This document shows, one piece after another, positions 8,602-17,351 of a DNA stretch of 64,000 nucleotides. The DNA lies in the NCBI RefSeq assembly GCF_015024225.1, contig NZ_JACJGM010000018.1, forward strand, positions 1-64,000, given 5' to 3'. This stretch comes from Nocardioides lijunqiniae. GTDB taxonomy: Bacteria; Actinomycetota; Actinomycetes; Propionibacteriales; Nocardioidaceae. Below the pieces are notes generated by a model. It did no database searches. It had not been told where the DNA came from and worked only from the letters and a program-made list of their open reading frames with translations. How positions within the stretch are numbered: position 1 is the stretch's first letter; every line of letters starts with the position of its first letter. The position numbers were made by a program, and so were the translations under genes.

Positions 8602-8976
8602 TCAGCGGGTGAGGGTGGCGGTGCAGGGCTCGCCCTCGGCCGGGGTGGCCGTGACGGTGAAGGTGTCGGAGCCGCTCTCCTTGGCGACGACGTCGAGGTC
8701 GAGCTCGGCGTCCTCGTCGGTGCGGCGCTCCCCCTCGAGCAGCGTGCTGTCGCCCTGCTCCACGACGACGCTCCAGGTCTCGTCGGGCGCGCCCGACTGG
8801 AGCTCGTAGGCGACCTCGAGGCCCTCGTCGTCCTTCTCGACGCTGAGCTCGTACGACGTCGCGCCGCACGTGCCGCGCTCGACGGTCTCGTCGTCGCCGC
8901 GGGTCAGCGCCCAGGCGCCGCCCCCGATGAGCACCAGCACGATCGCGGCGAGCACGATCAGGACTGTCCTCTTCAT
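8602..8976 (-). CDS. Small membrane-anchored or exported protein, paralogue B
   Basis: 124 residues. The N-terminus (MKRTVLIVLAAIVLVLIGGGAWAL) lacks a clear cleavage site and may act as an anchor, unlike paralogue A. The outer domain carries the same pair of cysteines (GTCGATSYELSV, GEPCTATL) and is strongly acidic. It has a good AGGAG ribosome site. It lies upstream of paralogue A in the same direction with a 47-nt gap, so the two probably form an operon. The direct repeats at 9029-9056 lie 53-80 bp upstream, linking it to TCS1. Confidence 0.75.
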   Translation of the reverse strand: MKRTVLIVLAAIVLVLIGGGAWALTRGDDETVERGTCGATSYELSVEKDDEGLEVAYELQSGAPDETWSVVVEQGDSTLLEGERRTDEDAELDLDVVAKESGSDTFTVTATPAEGEPCTATLTR

Positions 8977-9028
8977 GATGTCTCCTCTGTCGGTTCCTTG
9001 ATGACAGGAGGAGACTCGCAAGCACGCC

Positions 9029-9056
9029 GCTAACGGCGAACCATGTCGCTGCTAAG
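9029..9056 (-). promoter_or_regulatory. Second putative TCS1 site upstream of the exported-protein operon
   Basis: On the minus strand, CTTAGCAGCG and GTTAGCGGCG occur 22 bp (two helical turns) apart, matching the CTTAGCA and CTTAAC half-sites of 6094-6111 read on the same strand. It lies between the nadE stop and the paralogue B start. Confidence 0.5.
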
Positions 9057-9073
9057 ACCAGGCAAAGGCCGGC

Positions 9074-11113
9074 CTATGTCGGGATGTTGGCCTCGATCTC
9101 GGCCAGCCAGGCGTCGGGCTTGGCGTCCGACGGCATCCGCCAGTCGCCGCGCGGCGACATCGTCCCGCCGGCGCTGACCTTGGGACCGTTGGGCAGCGCG
9201 GACCGCTTGAACTGGCTGAGGAAGAAGCGCTTGGTGAAGACCACGAGCCACGACCTGATCGTCGCGAGGTCGTACTCCACCCGGCGCTCGTCGGGGAAGC
9301 CCGGCGGCCACTCCCCTTCGCCCGCATCGCGCCACGCGTGCCACGCGAGGAACGCGATCTTGCTGGGCCGCTGGCCGTGGCGGACGGTGTGGAAGAGCGT
9401 GAAGTCCTGCAGCGCGTAGGGGCCGACGGTGTCCTCGGTGGCCTGCGGCTTGGTGCCCTCGACGGTGGGGACCAGCTCGGGGGTGATCTCCTGCTCGAGG
9501 ATGCCGCGGAGCAGCTCGTTGGTCTCCTCGTCGAACTGGTCGGAGTCGGCGACCCAGCGGATCAGGTGCTGGACGAGGGTCTTGGGCACGCCGGCGTTGA
9601 CGTTGTAGTGCGACATCTGGTCGCCCACGCCGTAGGTGCACCAGCCCAGCGCGAGCTCGGAGAGGTCGCCGGTGCCGACCACGATCCCGCGGCGGTGGTT
9701 GGCGATGCGGAACAGGTAGTCGTAGCGCAGCCCGGCCTGGACGTTCTCGAACGTCACGTCGTAGACCGGCTCGCCGTCGGCGAACGGGTGGTCGATGTCG
9801 GCCAGCATCTGCGTGGCGGCGGGGCGGATGTCGAGCTCCTCGAACGTCACGCCGAGGCTCTGCGCCAGCCGGGTGGCGTACGACTTGCTCGTGTCGCCGG
9901 TCGCGAAGCCCGGCATCGTGATCGCCTGGATGTCGCTGCGCGGGCGGCCGAGGCGGTCCATGGCGCGCGCGATGACGATGAGCGCGTGGGTGGAGTCGAG
10001 ACCGCCGCTGACGCCGATGACCGGCTTGGTGTCACCGATGGCCTGGATGCGCTGCTCGAGGCCCGAGACCTGGATGCTGTAGGCCTCGTAGCAGTCCTGC
10101 GCGAGGCGGGACGGGTCGTCGGGCACGAACGGGAACCGGTCGACCTTGCGGCGCAACCCGAGGTCGCCCGTCGGCGGCTTCAGCTCGAAGGGGATCCGGC
10201 GGAACTCCCGGACCCGGTCGTCGTAGGTGCGCCGGTTGTCGTCGACCGTGCCCTGCCGCATCCGCTCCTGGCGGATGCGGTCGAGGTCGACGTCAGCGAC
10301 CGAGCGCCGCGCCTCGTCGGGGAAGCGCTCGCTCTCCGCCAGCAGGTCGCCGCACTCGTAGACCATCGTCTGGCCGTCCCACGACAGGTCGGTCGTCGAC
10401 TCGCCCTGGCCGGCGGCGGCGTAGAGGTAGGCCGCCGAGCAGCGGGCGCTCTGGCTGCGCACCAGCAGGCGGCGGTCCTCGGCGCGGGCCACCGTGATCG
10501 GGCTGCCCGAGAGGTTGAGCAGCACCGTGGCCCCCGCGAGCGCGGCCTCGGAGCTCGGGGGGATGGGGACCCAGAAGTCCTCGCAGATCTCGACGTGCAC
10601 CTCGAGCCCGCGCACGTCGGTCGCGGTGAAGATCAGGTCGGGCCCGAACGGCACCGTCTCGCCGTTCAGGACGATCGTGCTGCCGCGGGTGTCGTCGCCC
10701 GGCGCGAACCACCGGCGCTCGTAGAACTCCCGGTACGTCGGCAGGTAGCTCTTGGGCGCCACGCCCAGCACCCGCCCACGGTGGATGACGACCGCGCAGT
10801 TCATCACCCGCGTGCCGTGCACCAGCGGCGCCCCGACCACGATCACCGGCAGCAGCTCGGTGGAGGCCTCGACGATCGTGGCCACGGCCGTCTCCACCGC
10901 CTCCAGCAGCGTGCTCTGCAGGAACAGGTCGTCGATGGAGTACCCCGACAGCCCCAGCTCCGGGAACAGCGCCACCGCCACCCCGTCCTCGTGGCACAGC
11001 CGCGCCTGCTCCAGCACCCGCTCCGCATTGACCGCCGGATCCACGATCGCCACCGGCAGCGTGCACGCCGCCACGCGGGCGAACCCGTGTGCGTACGCCG
11101 AGTAGAAGTCCAC
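9074..11113 (-). CDS. nadE: Glutamine-dependent NAD+ synthetase
   Basis: Last step of NAD+ synthesis: amidation of nicotinic acid adenine dinucleotide with glutamine-derived ammonia. 679 residues, the same length as the mycobacterial enzyme. The N-terminal nitrilase-type glutaminase domain shows the triad Glu52 (FPELGLSG), Lys121 (APKSYLP) and Cys177 (VEICEDFW). The C-terminal synthetase domain has the ATP-binding P-loop [12 protein letters not shown] and the [11 protein letters not shown] signature. A GTG start lies 6 nt from a TAGACT -10. Confidence 0.96.
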   Translation of the reverse strand: MDFYSAYAHGFARVAACTLPVAIVDPAVNAERVLEQARLCHEDGVAVALFPELGLSGYSIDDLFLQSTLLEAVETAVATIVEASTELLPVIVVGAPLVHGTRVMNCAVVIHRGRVLGVAPKSYLPTYREFYERRWFAPGDDTRGSTIVLNGETVPFGPDLIFTATDVRGLEVHVEICEDFWVPIPPSSEAALAGATVLLNLSGSPITVARAEDRRLLVRSQSARCSAAYLYAAAGQGESTTDLSWDGQTMVYECGDLLAESERFPDEARRSVADVDLDRIRQERMRQGTVDDNRRTYDDRVREFRRIPFELKPPTGDLGLRRKVDRFPFVPDDPSRLAQDCYEAYSIQVSGLEQRIQAIGDTKPVIGVSGGLDSTHALIVIARAMDRLGRPRSDIQAITMPGFATGDTSKSYATRLAQSLGVTFEELDIRPAATQMLADIDHPFADGEPVYDVTFENVQAGLRYDYLFRIANHRRGIVVGTGDLSELALGWCTYGVGDQMSHYNVNAGVPKTLVQHLIRWVADSDQFDEETNELLRGILEQEITPELVPTVEGTKPQATEDTVGPYALQDFTLFHTVRHGQRPSKIAFLAWHAWRDAGEGEWPPGFPDERRVEYDLATIRSWLVVFTKRFFLSQFKRSALPNGPKVSAGGTMSPRGDWRMPSDAKPDAWLAEIEANIPT

Positions 11114-11119
11114 GCCGCG

Positions 11120-11125
11120 AGTCTA
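11120..11125 (-). promoter_or_regulatory. -10 element of nadE (leaderless)
   Basis: TAGACT on the minus strand, 6 nt before the GTG start, with no intervening Shine-Dalgarno. Confidence 0.55.
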
Positions 11126-11152
11126 GGCACCCCCCTCCCCGACACCCGCGAC

Positions 11153-11878
11153 GGTGGAGCTGCGAGCGCAGCGAGCCTCGAAACCACCACCGGTGGTCGA
11201 GCAGCGACGAGCCCCAGCGAGGAGCGCCCGTCGAGACCCCCGCACCTCTGTCCGCCTGCTCGGGGAACGGTTCCTCGGCTTGCGGCGCCACCGTGGTCGC
11301 CGCTCTCGCAGCTACCGGGACGGGGTGGGCGACGGTCGCGCGCCGTCGCCGGGCCGCCGGTCCGCCGGTCCGCCGGGGCGGCCGGGCGTCGGGTGGGTTG
11401 GTTTCGAGACGGTTGCTAGCGCAACCTCCTCAACCAACGGGGCCGACCTCGGTGGTTGAGGTGCGAGCGCAGCGAGCCTCGAAACCACCCTCGGTGGTCG
11501 AGCAGCGACGAGCGCCAGCGAGGAGCGCCCGTCGAGACCCCGGCACCTCTGTCGCCTGCTCGGGGAACGGCTCCTCGGCTTGCGGCGCCACCGTGGTCGC
11601 CGCTCTCGCAGCTACCGGGACGGGGTAGGCGACGGTCGCGCGCCGTCGCCGGCCGCCGGGCCGCCGGCCGTCGGGTGGGTTGGTTTCGAGACGGTTGCTA
11701 GCGCAACCTCCTCAACCAACGGGGCCGACCCCGGTGGTTGAGGTGCGAGCGCAGCGAGCCTCGAAACCACCCAGCCGTCGGGTGGGTTGGTTTCGAGACG
11801 GTTGCTAGCGCAACCTCCTCAACCAACGGGGCCGACCACGGTGGTTGAGGTGCGAGCGCAGCGAGCCTCGAAACCACC
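11153..11878. repeat. Tandem array of palindromic repeats
   Basis: Two element types alternate. Type 1 (39 nt at 11451, 11733 and 11840; a diverged 36-nt copy at 11153) starts GGTGGTTGAGG and ends CGAAACCACC, so its ends pair. Type 2 (42 nt at 11397, 11679 and 11786) is GTTGGTT...AACCAAC enclosing GGTTGC-TAGC-GCAACC, a near-perfect hairpin. Successive type 1 copies are 298, 282 and 107 nt apart, so two long units and one short unit lacking the roughly 180-nt interior are stacked. It fills most of the 866-nt gap between nadE and the DUF222 gene; no gene is supported inside. Confidence 0.85.
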
Positions 11879-11889
11879 CTCGGAAAAGA

Positions 11890-11904
11890 TCGAGATATTC
11901 TCGA
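11890..11904. promoter_or_regulatory. Palindrome upstream of the DUF222 gene
   Basis: TCGAGA-TAT-TCTCGA is a perfect 15-nt inverted repeat in the AT-richer promoter region 76 nt before the DUF222-HNH start. It could be an operator; the binding protein is unknown. Confidence 0.35.
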
Positions 11905-11979
11905 CAGCCCTTGTGGATAAGGCCTCCTGGGCCCTCGTTCAGGGCTTCGACTGTCGGTGGCGAGTGCTTGAGTGGAGCC

Positions 11980-13254
11980 ATGACCAGCTCCGCCGCCGAC
12001 CTCCTCGAGGTCATGCGCCACGAGACCCACGCCGCTGCCGCGGCCGAGGTCCGACGCCTGCGCGCGGTCATCGACTGGTCCACCCTGCACACCACCGACG
12101 AGGAGGCCGACGCCGCGTTCGGCGACCACGGCATCCCGCTGGCCGGCCCGGGCGCGCCCTGGGTGAGCGAGTTCGCCGTGATGGAGCTCGGAGCCGCGCT
12201 GGGCATGTCCACCGACTCCGCCAAGCGCTACGTCGGCGCCGCTCTCGAGGTCCGCTTCCGACTGCCCCGGCTCTGGGGCGCCGTCGACAGCGGACGGCTG
12301 CCGTTCTGGAAGGCCCGGTGGATCGCCGAACACACCATGAGCCTGTCGCAGGCCGCCGCGTCGTTCGTCGACGAGCGCATCGGCGCCTACGCCCACCGCA
12401 TCTCCTACGCCGAGATCGAGCGCCAGATCAACGCCGCCGTCGAGCGCTTCGACCCCGAGAACGCCGAGAAGCGCCGCCGCGAAGAGGCCGACGGGCGCCA
12501 CTTCACCGTCCACAAGGCCGACGTCACGATCGCCGGCAGCGTCGAGGTCACCGGCACCCTGGACGCCCGCGACGCCCACGACCTCGACCTGGCCGTGGGG
12601 CAGCGCGCGGAGGACCTCAAGACCGCCGGGTCGACGGAGTCCCTCGACGTGCGCCGCGCCCAGGCCGTCGGGGACCTGGCCCGCGGCTACGACCCCCTGC
12701 CCTTCGACAACACCTCGGAGGGCGAGGACCACACCGCACCGCGCCCCAGGACGAAGCGCACCGTCGAGCTGGTCGTCCACCTCCACGCAGACACGGTCTT
12801 CGGCAACCCCGCCGCCAACGTCGGACGCTGCGAGACCACCCGGACCCCGATCAACGCCGAGACCATCCGCCAGTGGTGCGGCAACCCCGACACGATCGTG
12901 CGCGTCCGCCCGGTCCTCGACCTCGCCGACCACGTCCACGTCGCCGCCTACGAGCACCCCGACCGCCTGGTCGAGCAGGACGAGTTCGTCGACCTCACCT
13001 GCGTCTTCCCCTATTGCACCCGTCCAGCCCCACGCTGCGACAAGGACCACGCGATCGCCTACGACGACGGCGGCCCCACCTGCTCCTGCAACAGCGCACC
13101 CCTGTGCCGAGGACATCACCGGCTCAAGACCCACGGCGCCTGGAGCTACGACGTCCTCGACCGCGGCACCTACCTGTGGCACTCACCCCACGGCCACCGC
13201 TACCGCCGCGACCACACCGGCACCGAAGCCCTCGCGTCCCGCCGACGACCCTGA
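11980..13254 (+). CDS. DUF222 / HNH endonuclease-domain protein (13E12 type)
   Basis: 424 residues. The N-terminal two thirds is the helical DUF222 domain typical of the actinobacterial 13E12 repeat family (GPGAPWVSEFAVMELGAALGMS, GRLPFWKARWIAEHT). The C-terminus is an HNH nuclease module with CVFPYCTRPAPRCDKDH, then CNSAPLCRGHHRLKTHG, holding the zinc cysteines and the His/Asn metal site. A GGAG lies 5 nt before the ATG. The family occurs in many copies in actinobacterial genomes, and its role is undetermined. The adjacent palindromic array is noteworthy. Confidence 0.85.
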   Translation: MTSSAADLLEVMRHETHAAAAAEVRRLRAVIDWSTLHTTDEEADAAFGDHGIPLAGPGAPWVSEFAVMELGAALGMSTDSAKRYVGAALEVRFRLPRLWGAVDSGRLPFWKARWIAEHTMSLSQAAASFVDERIGAYAHRISYAEIERQINAAVERFDPENAEKRRREEADGRHFTVHKADVTIAGSVEVTGTLDARDAHDLDLAVGQRAEDLKTAGSTESLDVRRAQAVGDLARGYDPLPFDNTSEGEDHTAPRPRTKRTVELVVHLHADTVFGNPAANVGRCETTRTPINAETIRQWCGNPDTIVRVRPVLDLADHVHVAAYEHPDRLVEQDEFVDLTCVFPYCTRPAPRCDKDHAIAYDDGGPTCSCNSAPLCRGHHRLKTHGAWSYDVLDRGTYLWHSPHGHRYRRDHTGTEALASRRRP

Positions 13255-13311
13255 CCGCTCCACACCCCGCCGGACCACCACCGGCGGGGCATCTGCACGC
13301 CCAGCCACCCG

Positions 13312-13890
13312 TCAACGTGTCGGCACGGACCAGCCCACGTCGGCGGCCCACCGCTCCGCGGCGTCCATGACGAGGTCGCAGACGGGGTCCTTGACGTCGT
13401 AGTAGGCGTCCGCATCGTCAGGGTGGAGGCGGGCGAGGGCGGTCTTGACCTGGGCATAGGCGTCCGCGGCCGGGTCCGAGTGGCGCAGGTAGTCGCGGAA
13501 GAGGAGGGCGTAGCGCTGGTTGGCACGGCCCTCGGCGCGGACGTGGAGGTGCGTGGGCCGCCACGAGGGCGGCGCCCGGAAGTAGCGCTTCTCCCACTCC
13601 TCGGGGCCGCCGGTGCTGCCGGGCGGGACGTGGTCCGTCGCGATGTCGGTGGGCGAGGCGCCGAGACCCTCGAAGCCGGCCACCACCCGAGGGTCGTCCA
13701 GGTCGGCGACGCTGACCTGGACGTCGATGACGTCCTTCGCCGCGAGTCCCGGGACCGACGTGGAGCCGATGTGGTCGACCCGGAGGGCGGCCTCGCCCAG
13801 CGCGGCACGCAGCCGCTGCTCGACCGCGGCGAACTCGGCCGGCCACCGCTCGTCGTACGGGCGGATCACGATGCGCGGTGACGGAGGCAT
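13312..13890 (-). CDS. GrpB-family nucleotidyltransferase-like protein
   Basis: 192 residues of the GrpB/UPF0157 family, which has a nucleotidyltransferase fold. The signature HIGSTSVPGL (about 39-48) followed by KDVIDVQV supplies the GS motif and paired aspartates. The C-terminal helix (NQRYALLFRDYLR, then YAQVKTALA) is the usual extension. Substrate is unknown for most of the family. Convergent with the DUF222 gene and divergent from the VOC gene. Confidence 0.85.
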   Translation of the reverse strand: MPPSPRIVIRPYDERWPAEFAAVEQRLRAALGEAALRVDHIGSTSVPGLAAKDVIDVQVSVADLDDPRVVAGFEGLGASPTDIATDHVPPGSTGGPEEWEKRYFRAPPSWRPTHLHVRAEGRANQRYALLFRDYLRHSDPAADAYAQVKTALARLHPDDADAYYDVKDPVCDLVMDAAERWAADVGWSVPTR

Positions 13891-13988
13891 CCCCGGAGTG
13901 TGCCCCGACGGCCGCACGACCCGCCAACGATGAGTCCACGCCTCAGCGGCGGTCTCATCCGCAACGCACCCGTCCCGAGGGAGAACCC

Positions 13989-14456
13989 ATGACCAGCATC
14001 TCGCCCTGCCTGTGGTTCGACGACAACCTCGAGGAGGCGGCGACGTTCTACACGCGGATCTTCCCGCGCTCCTCGGTACGCCACCTGGCCCGGCTGCCCA
14101 GCGGGGACGCGATGGCGGCCGAGTTCGACCTCGACGGGCTGACCTTCCGTGGCATCAACGGCGGTCCGGTGCACGCGCACTTCACGGAGGCGGTGTCGTT
14201 CAGCGTGACCTGCAAGGACCAGTCGGAGGTCGACTACTACTGGGACTCGCTCGTCGACGGCGGCGAGGAGTCGATGTGCGGCTGGCTCAAGGACCGCTTC
14301 GGGCTGTCGTGGCAGATCGTGCCGCAGCGGCTGTACGAGCTGCTGTCGGACCCGACCCCCGCCCGCGCCCAGGCCGCGTCGGAGTCGCTGCTCCGGATGC
14401 AGCGGATCGTCGTGGGCGAGCTCGAGGCTGCGGCGGACGCCGCCGGGCGGGCGTGA
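13989..14456 (+). CDS. VOC-superfamily (PhnB-like) protein
   Basis: 155 residues. The start MTSISPCLWFDDNLEEAATFY, the SGDAMAAEFDLDG strand and the GWLKDRFGLSWQIVP motif are typical of the PhnB/3-demethylubiquinone methyltransferase-like branch of the vicinal oxygen chelate superfamily. Members are usually dimeric; many bind no substrate that is known. GGGAG sits 6 nt before the ATG. No pathway can be assigned. Confidence 0.85.
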   Translation: MTSISPCLWFDDNLEEAATFYTRIFPRSSVRHLARLPSGDAMAAEFDLDGLTFRGINGGPVHAHFTEAVSFSVTCKDQSEVDYYWDSLVDGGEESMCGWLKDRFGLSWQIVPQRLYELLSDPTPARAQAASESLLRMQRIVVGELEAAADAAGRA

Positions 14457-14556
14457 CCGGCGACACAGCGCCTCGAGCGACCATCCGGGGCTAGCCTGGA
14501 CAGCGGTCCGTGGACTCCATCAGGGAGCTGCGAGATGACGCGAACGGAGCTCGACG

Positions 14557-15429
14557 ATGAGCACTCCCACCCCGGAGGAAGCCGCGCCCTACGGCAGCGG
14601 TCCGACCAAGTCCGCCGCGCAGGCGCCGACCGCGATCAAGCGGGTCCGCACCCATCACCTGCGCGAGCTCAAGGAGCGGGGTGAGCGGTTCTCGATGCTC
14701 ACCGCCTACGAGCAGCACGCCGCGCAGACGTTCGACGAGGCCGGCATCGAGGTGCTCCTGGTCGGCGACTCCGCCAGCAACAACGTCTACGGCAACGAGA
14801 CCTCGCTGCCCGTGACGGTCGACGAGCTGATCCCGCTGACCCGGGCGGTCAGCCGGTCCGTTCAGCGGGCCCTGGTGGTGGGCGACCTGCCCTTCGGGTC
14901 CTACCAGGCCTCCCCCGAGCAGGCCTACCTGACCGCCGTCCGCTTCATGAAGGAGGGCGGCGCCCACGCGATCAAGCTCGAGGGCGGCGTCGAGATGGCC
15001 CCGCAGATCGAGAGGCTGACCCGCGGCGGCATCCCGGTGATGGCCCACATCGGCTTCACGCCCCAGTCCGAGCACACGCTCGGCGGCTACCGCGTCCAGG
15101 GACGCGGCGACACGGCCAGCCGGGTGCTCGCCGACGCGCTCGCCGTCCAGGAGGCCGGTGCCTTCGCCGTCGTGATGGAGATGGTGCCCGGCGACGTCGC
15201 CGCCCAGGTGACGAAGGAGCTGGCGATCCCGACCATCGGGATCGGCGCCGGCCCCGAGTGCGACGGACAGGTGCTGGTCTGGCAGGACGCGTTCGGGCTG
15301 CGCACCGGCCGGATGGCGCGCTTCGTCAAGCAGTACGCCGACCTGCACGGCGTCCTGCTCGAGGCCGCCCGCGCGTTCGACGCCGACGTCAAGGGCGGCA
15401 CGTTCCCCGGTCCCGACCACACCTTCTGA
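14557..15429 (+). CDS. panB: 3-methyl-2-oxobutanoate hydroxymethyltransferase
   Basis: First committed step of pantothenate synthesis: transfer of a hydroxymethyl group from 5,10-methylenetetrahydrofolate to 2-oxoisovalerate. 290 residues. Diagnostic segments are [13 protein letters not shown] (metal-binding Asp), [28 protein letters not shown] and the C-terminal [21 protein letters not shown]. The N-terminal tail of about 25 residues is longer than in enteric PanB, as in mycobacteria. A TAGCCT -10-like element near 14493 would give a leader of about 55 nt. Confidence 0.96.
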   Translation: MSTPTPEEAAPYGSGPTKSAAQAPTAIKRVRTHHLRELKERGERFSMLTAYEQHAAQTFDEAGIEVLLVGDSASNNVYGNETSLPVTVDELIPLTRAVSRSVQRALVVGDLPFGSYQASPEQAYLTAVRFMKEGGAHAIKLEGGVEMAPQIERLTRGGIPVMAHIGFTPQSEHTLGGYRVQGRGDTASRVLADALAVQEAGAFAVVMEMVPGDVAAQVTKELAIPTIGIGAGPECDGQVLVWQDAFGLRTGRMARFVKQYADLHGVLLEAARAFDADVKGGTFPGPDHTF

Positions 15430-15437
15430 TCACCGGC

Positions 15438-15443
15438 TACCGT
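15438..15443 (+). promoter_or_regulatory. -10 element of the sugar dehydrogenase gene
   Basis: TACCGT ends 5 nt before the ATG at 15449; consistent with a leaderless transcript. Confidence 0.45.
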
Positions 15444-15448
15444 GTGGC

Positions 15449-16645
15449 ATGCGCATCGTCACACTCGGAGTCATGCTCAGCCTGGTCCTCGCGGCACCTG
15501 CCGGTGCCGCCTCCGCCGCCGAGGCCGGCCCCACCGGCGCGTCGGCACGCGCCGGTGATGTCATCACGCTGGCCGAGTCTCAGCGGCGCGTCGTCCCCCG
15601 CCTGGTCGTGACCAAGCGGGTCGCCGGCCTCAGCAAGCCCTGGGACGTCAAGTCCCTGCCGGGTGGCCGTCTTCTGATCACCGAGCGCGACACCGCCCGT
15701 CTCATCGTCGCCGGCAAGCGCGGCGGCAAGCGCGTCGTGAGGTTCCCCTCGCGACGGGTGTGGAGGTCAGGCGAGACCGGCCTGATGTCGCTCGAGGTCG
15801 ACCCGCGGTTCAAGAGCAACCGCCGCTTCTACACCTGCTCCGGCGGCTTCCTGGCCGGCGGCGGTCACGACGTCCGGGTCAACGTGTGGCGCCTGAACAA
15901 GAAGATGACGCGGGCCGCCTACGTGCGCAAGCTCATCGGCGGACTCCCCACCACGAGCGGCCGTCACGGCGGCTGCCGCCTGCTCATCACCAAGGACGGC
16001 TCGATGCTCGTCGGCACCGGCGACGCCGCCGTCGGCACCAACCCGCGCAACCTCGACTCGCTCGGCGGCAAGACCCTGCGCCTGAACCGCGTCACCGGTC
16101 GCCCCTGGCCCACCAACAAGTACGCCGGCTCCGACCGCCCCCGGCGCTTCGTCCACACCTTCGGCCACCGCAACGTCCAGGGCCTCGCCCAGCGCCGCGA
16201 CGGCAGCCTCTGGTCGGCCGAGCACGGCTCCTCGCGCGACGACGAGATCAACAGGCTGGTCAACGGCGGCGACTACGGCTGGAACCCGGTCCCCGGCTAC
16301 GACGAGTCGGTCCCGATGACCGACCAGAGCCTGCCGGGCCGGCAGATCGCGGCGAAGTGGCGCTCCGGCGACCCCACGATCGCCACCTCGGGCGCCGCGT
16401 TCGTCCAGGGCCGCCGGTGGGGCGCCCTCAACGGCGCGCTCGCCGTGGCGGCCCTCAAGGCCTCGCGGATGCTCTTCCTCACCTTTGACTCCCGCGGCGA
16501 CCTCGTCCGCAAGCGGGTGCCGGCGGCGCTCAAGCGCTACGGGCGCCTGCGCTCGGTCACCGTCGCACCCAACGGCGACCTGCTGGTCACCACCGACGGC
16601 GACGACCGCACCGGTCTCGTGCTGCGGGTCCGCCCGGCCCGCTAG
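15449..16645 (+). CDS. Secreted PQQ-type sugar/glucose dehydrogenase-like protein
   Basis: 398 residues with a Sec signal peptide (MRIVTLGVMLSLVLAAPAGAASA) and a six-bladed beta-propeller of the soluble glucose/aldose sugar dehydrogenase (GSDH) family. Family landmarks are LSKPWDVKSLPGGRLLITER, RHGGCRLLI, LVGTGDAAVG, FGHRNVQGLAQ, EHGSSRDDEINRLVNGGDYGWN. The GHRNVQG and DEINRL-GxNYGW segments supply the PQQ/Ca sites in characterised members. Whether PQQ is made by this organism cannot be judged here. Confidence 0.85.
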   Translation: MRIVTLGVMLSLVLAAPAGAASAAEAGPTGASARAGDVITLAESQRRVVPRLVVTKRVAGLSKPWDVKSLPGGRLLITERDTARLIVAGKRGGKRVVRFPSRRVWRSGETGLMSLEVDPRFKSNRRFYTCSGGFLAGGGHDVRVNVWRLNKKMTRAAYVRKLIGGLPTTSGRHGGCRLLITKDGSMLVGTGDAAVGTNPRNLDSLGGKTLRLNRVTGRPWPTNKYAGSDRPRRFVHTFGHRNVQGLAQRRDGSLWSAEHGSSRDDEINRLVNGGDYGWNPVPGYDESVPMTDQSLPGRQIAAKWRSGDPTIATSGAAFVQGRRWGALNGALAVAALKASRMLFLTFDSRGDLVRKRVPAALKRYGRLRSVTVAPNGDLLVTTDGDDRTGLVLRVRPAR

Positions 16646-16658
16646 GCCGCTAGGCCTG

Positions 16659-16946
16659 CTAGGCCGTCCACCCGAGGAAAGCGCCACCGGCGTTGAGGGC
16701 GGCGAACCAGAACGCGACGCTGAACAGCGCCACCCACGGCAGCCGATGCGGGTGGGGCGTCCACCACGCGAAGCACAGCAGCAGCAGCCCCAGCCAGACC
16801 AGCAGCAGCACGCCGACGCCCCAGGGCGGCGCGAGCAGGCCGCTGGCGGCGTAGAGGAAGAACGACGCTGCCATCAGGCCCATCCCCACGAACGGCCACG
16901 GGGACACCGTGCGCGGCGCGGTGACACGCCGACGGCGCGAGAGCAC
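16659..16946 (-). CDS. Small three-helix membrane protein
   Basis: 95 residues from a GTG start (VLSRRRRVTAPRTV). Three hydrophobic stretches (PFVGMGLMAASFFLYAASGL, VGVLLLVWLGLLLLCFAWW, LPWVALFSVAFWFAALNAGG) suggest a polytopic inner-membrane protein. The stop is 13 nt from the convergent dehydrogenase gene. The start is 8 nt past the stop of the small gene at 16955-17140, so they may be co-transcribed. Function unknown; the start is uncertain. Confidence 0.6.
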   Translation of the reverse strand: MLSRRRRVTAPRTVSPWPFVGMGLMAASFFLYAASGLLAPPWGVGVLLLVWLGLLLLCFAWWTPHPHRLPWVALFSVAFWFAALNAGGAFLGWTA

Positions 16947-16954
16947 CCGGGTCG

Positions 16955-17140
16955 TCAGTCCTCGAGCTTCTCGTCGTTCCAGTCCGGGTCGTGGTCCCAC
17001 TCCTCGGTGCGCTCGGCCGCCTTCTCCAGCGCGCGGGAGGCGTCGGCCTCGGTGTCGTAGGGGCCGAGGCGGTCCTTGTTGGGACAGCCGTCCTCGCCCT
17101 CGACGCGGCTGTGCTTGATGCAGTACCAGTACTGGCTCAT
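16955..17140 (-). CDS. Small acidic conserved protein (SPOR-like)
   Basis: 61 residues, MSQYWYCIKHSRVEGEDG onward. The pattern YWYCIKHSRVE, then CPNKDRLGPYDTEADASRALE, is common as a small conserved actinobacterial protein; the segment GPYDTEADASRAL resembles the strand-helix of SPOR-type domains. Two cysteines. It has a TAGTTT -10 7 nt upstream. No function is established. Confidence 0.7.
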   Translation of the reverse strand: MSQYWYCIKHSRVEGEDGCPNKDRLGPYDTEADASRALEKAAERTEEWDHDPDWNDEKLED

Positions 17141-17147
17141 GCGGCCG

Positions 17148-17153
17148 AAACTA
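17148..17153 (-). promoter_or_regulatory. -10 element, leaderless start at 17140
   Basis: TAGTTT on the minus strand, 7 nt before the ATG. Confidence 0.5.
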
Positions 17154-17351
17154 CACGCGCTCGTCATCGCGACCGGCCGCCACCACCGCGACGTCGAGCC
17201 GCTCCGCGGGACCTAGTGCGGCTCGTCCACGGTCCGGCCCTCCCCAATTGAGGGGATAGCCGAGGCCAACTGGTGCGGTGGAGCCGGGCCGCGGCGTGCC
17301 CTGGGGTGCGCGACCGCGCCGTGCGGTCGATCACCTCGGAGGGCCAGCCCG

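Noticed and set aside
11153..11878. Repeat array considered as a CRISPR
   Set aside because: Repeats are few, imperfectly spaced and alternate between two palindrome types. The long interiors (about 180 nt) are themselves repeated rather than unique spacers. No cas genes are near.
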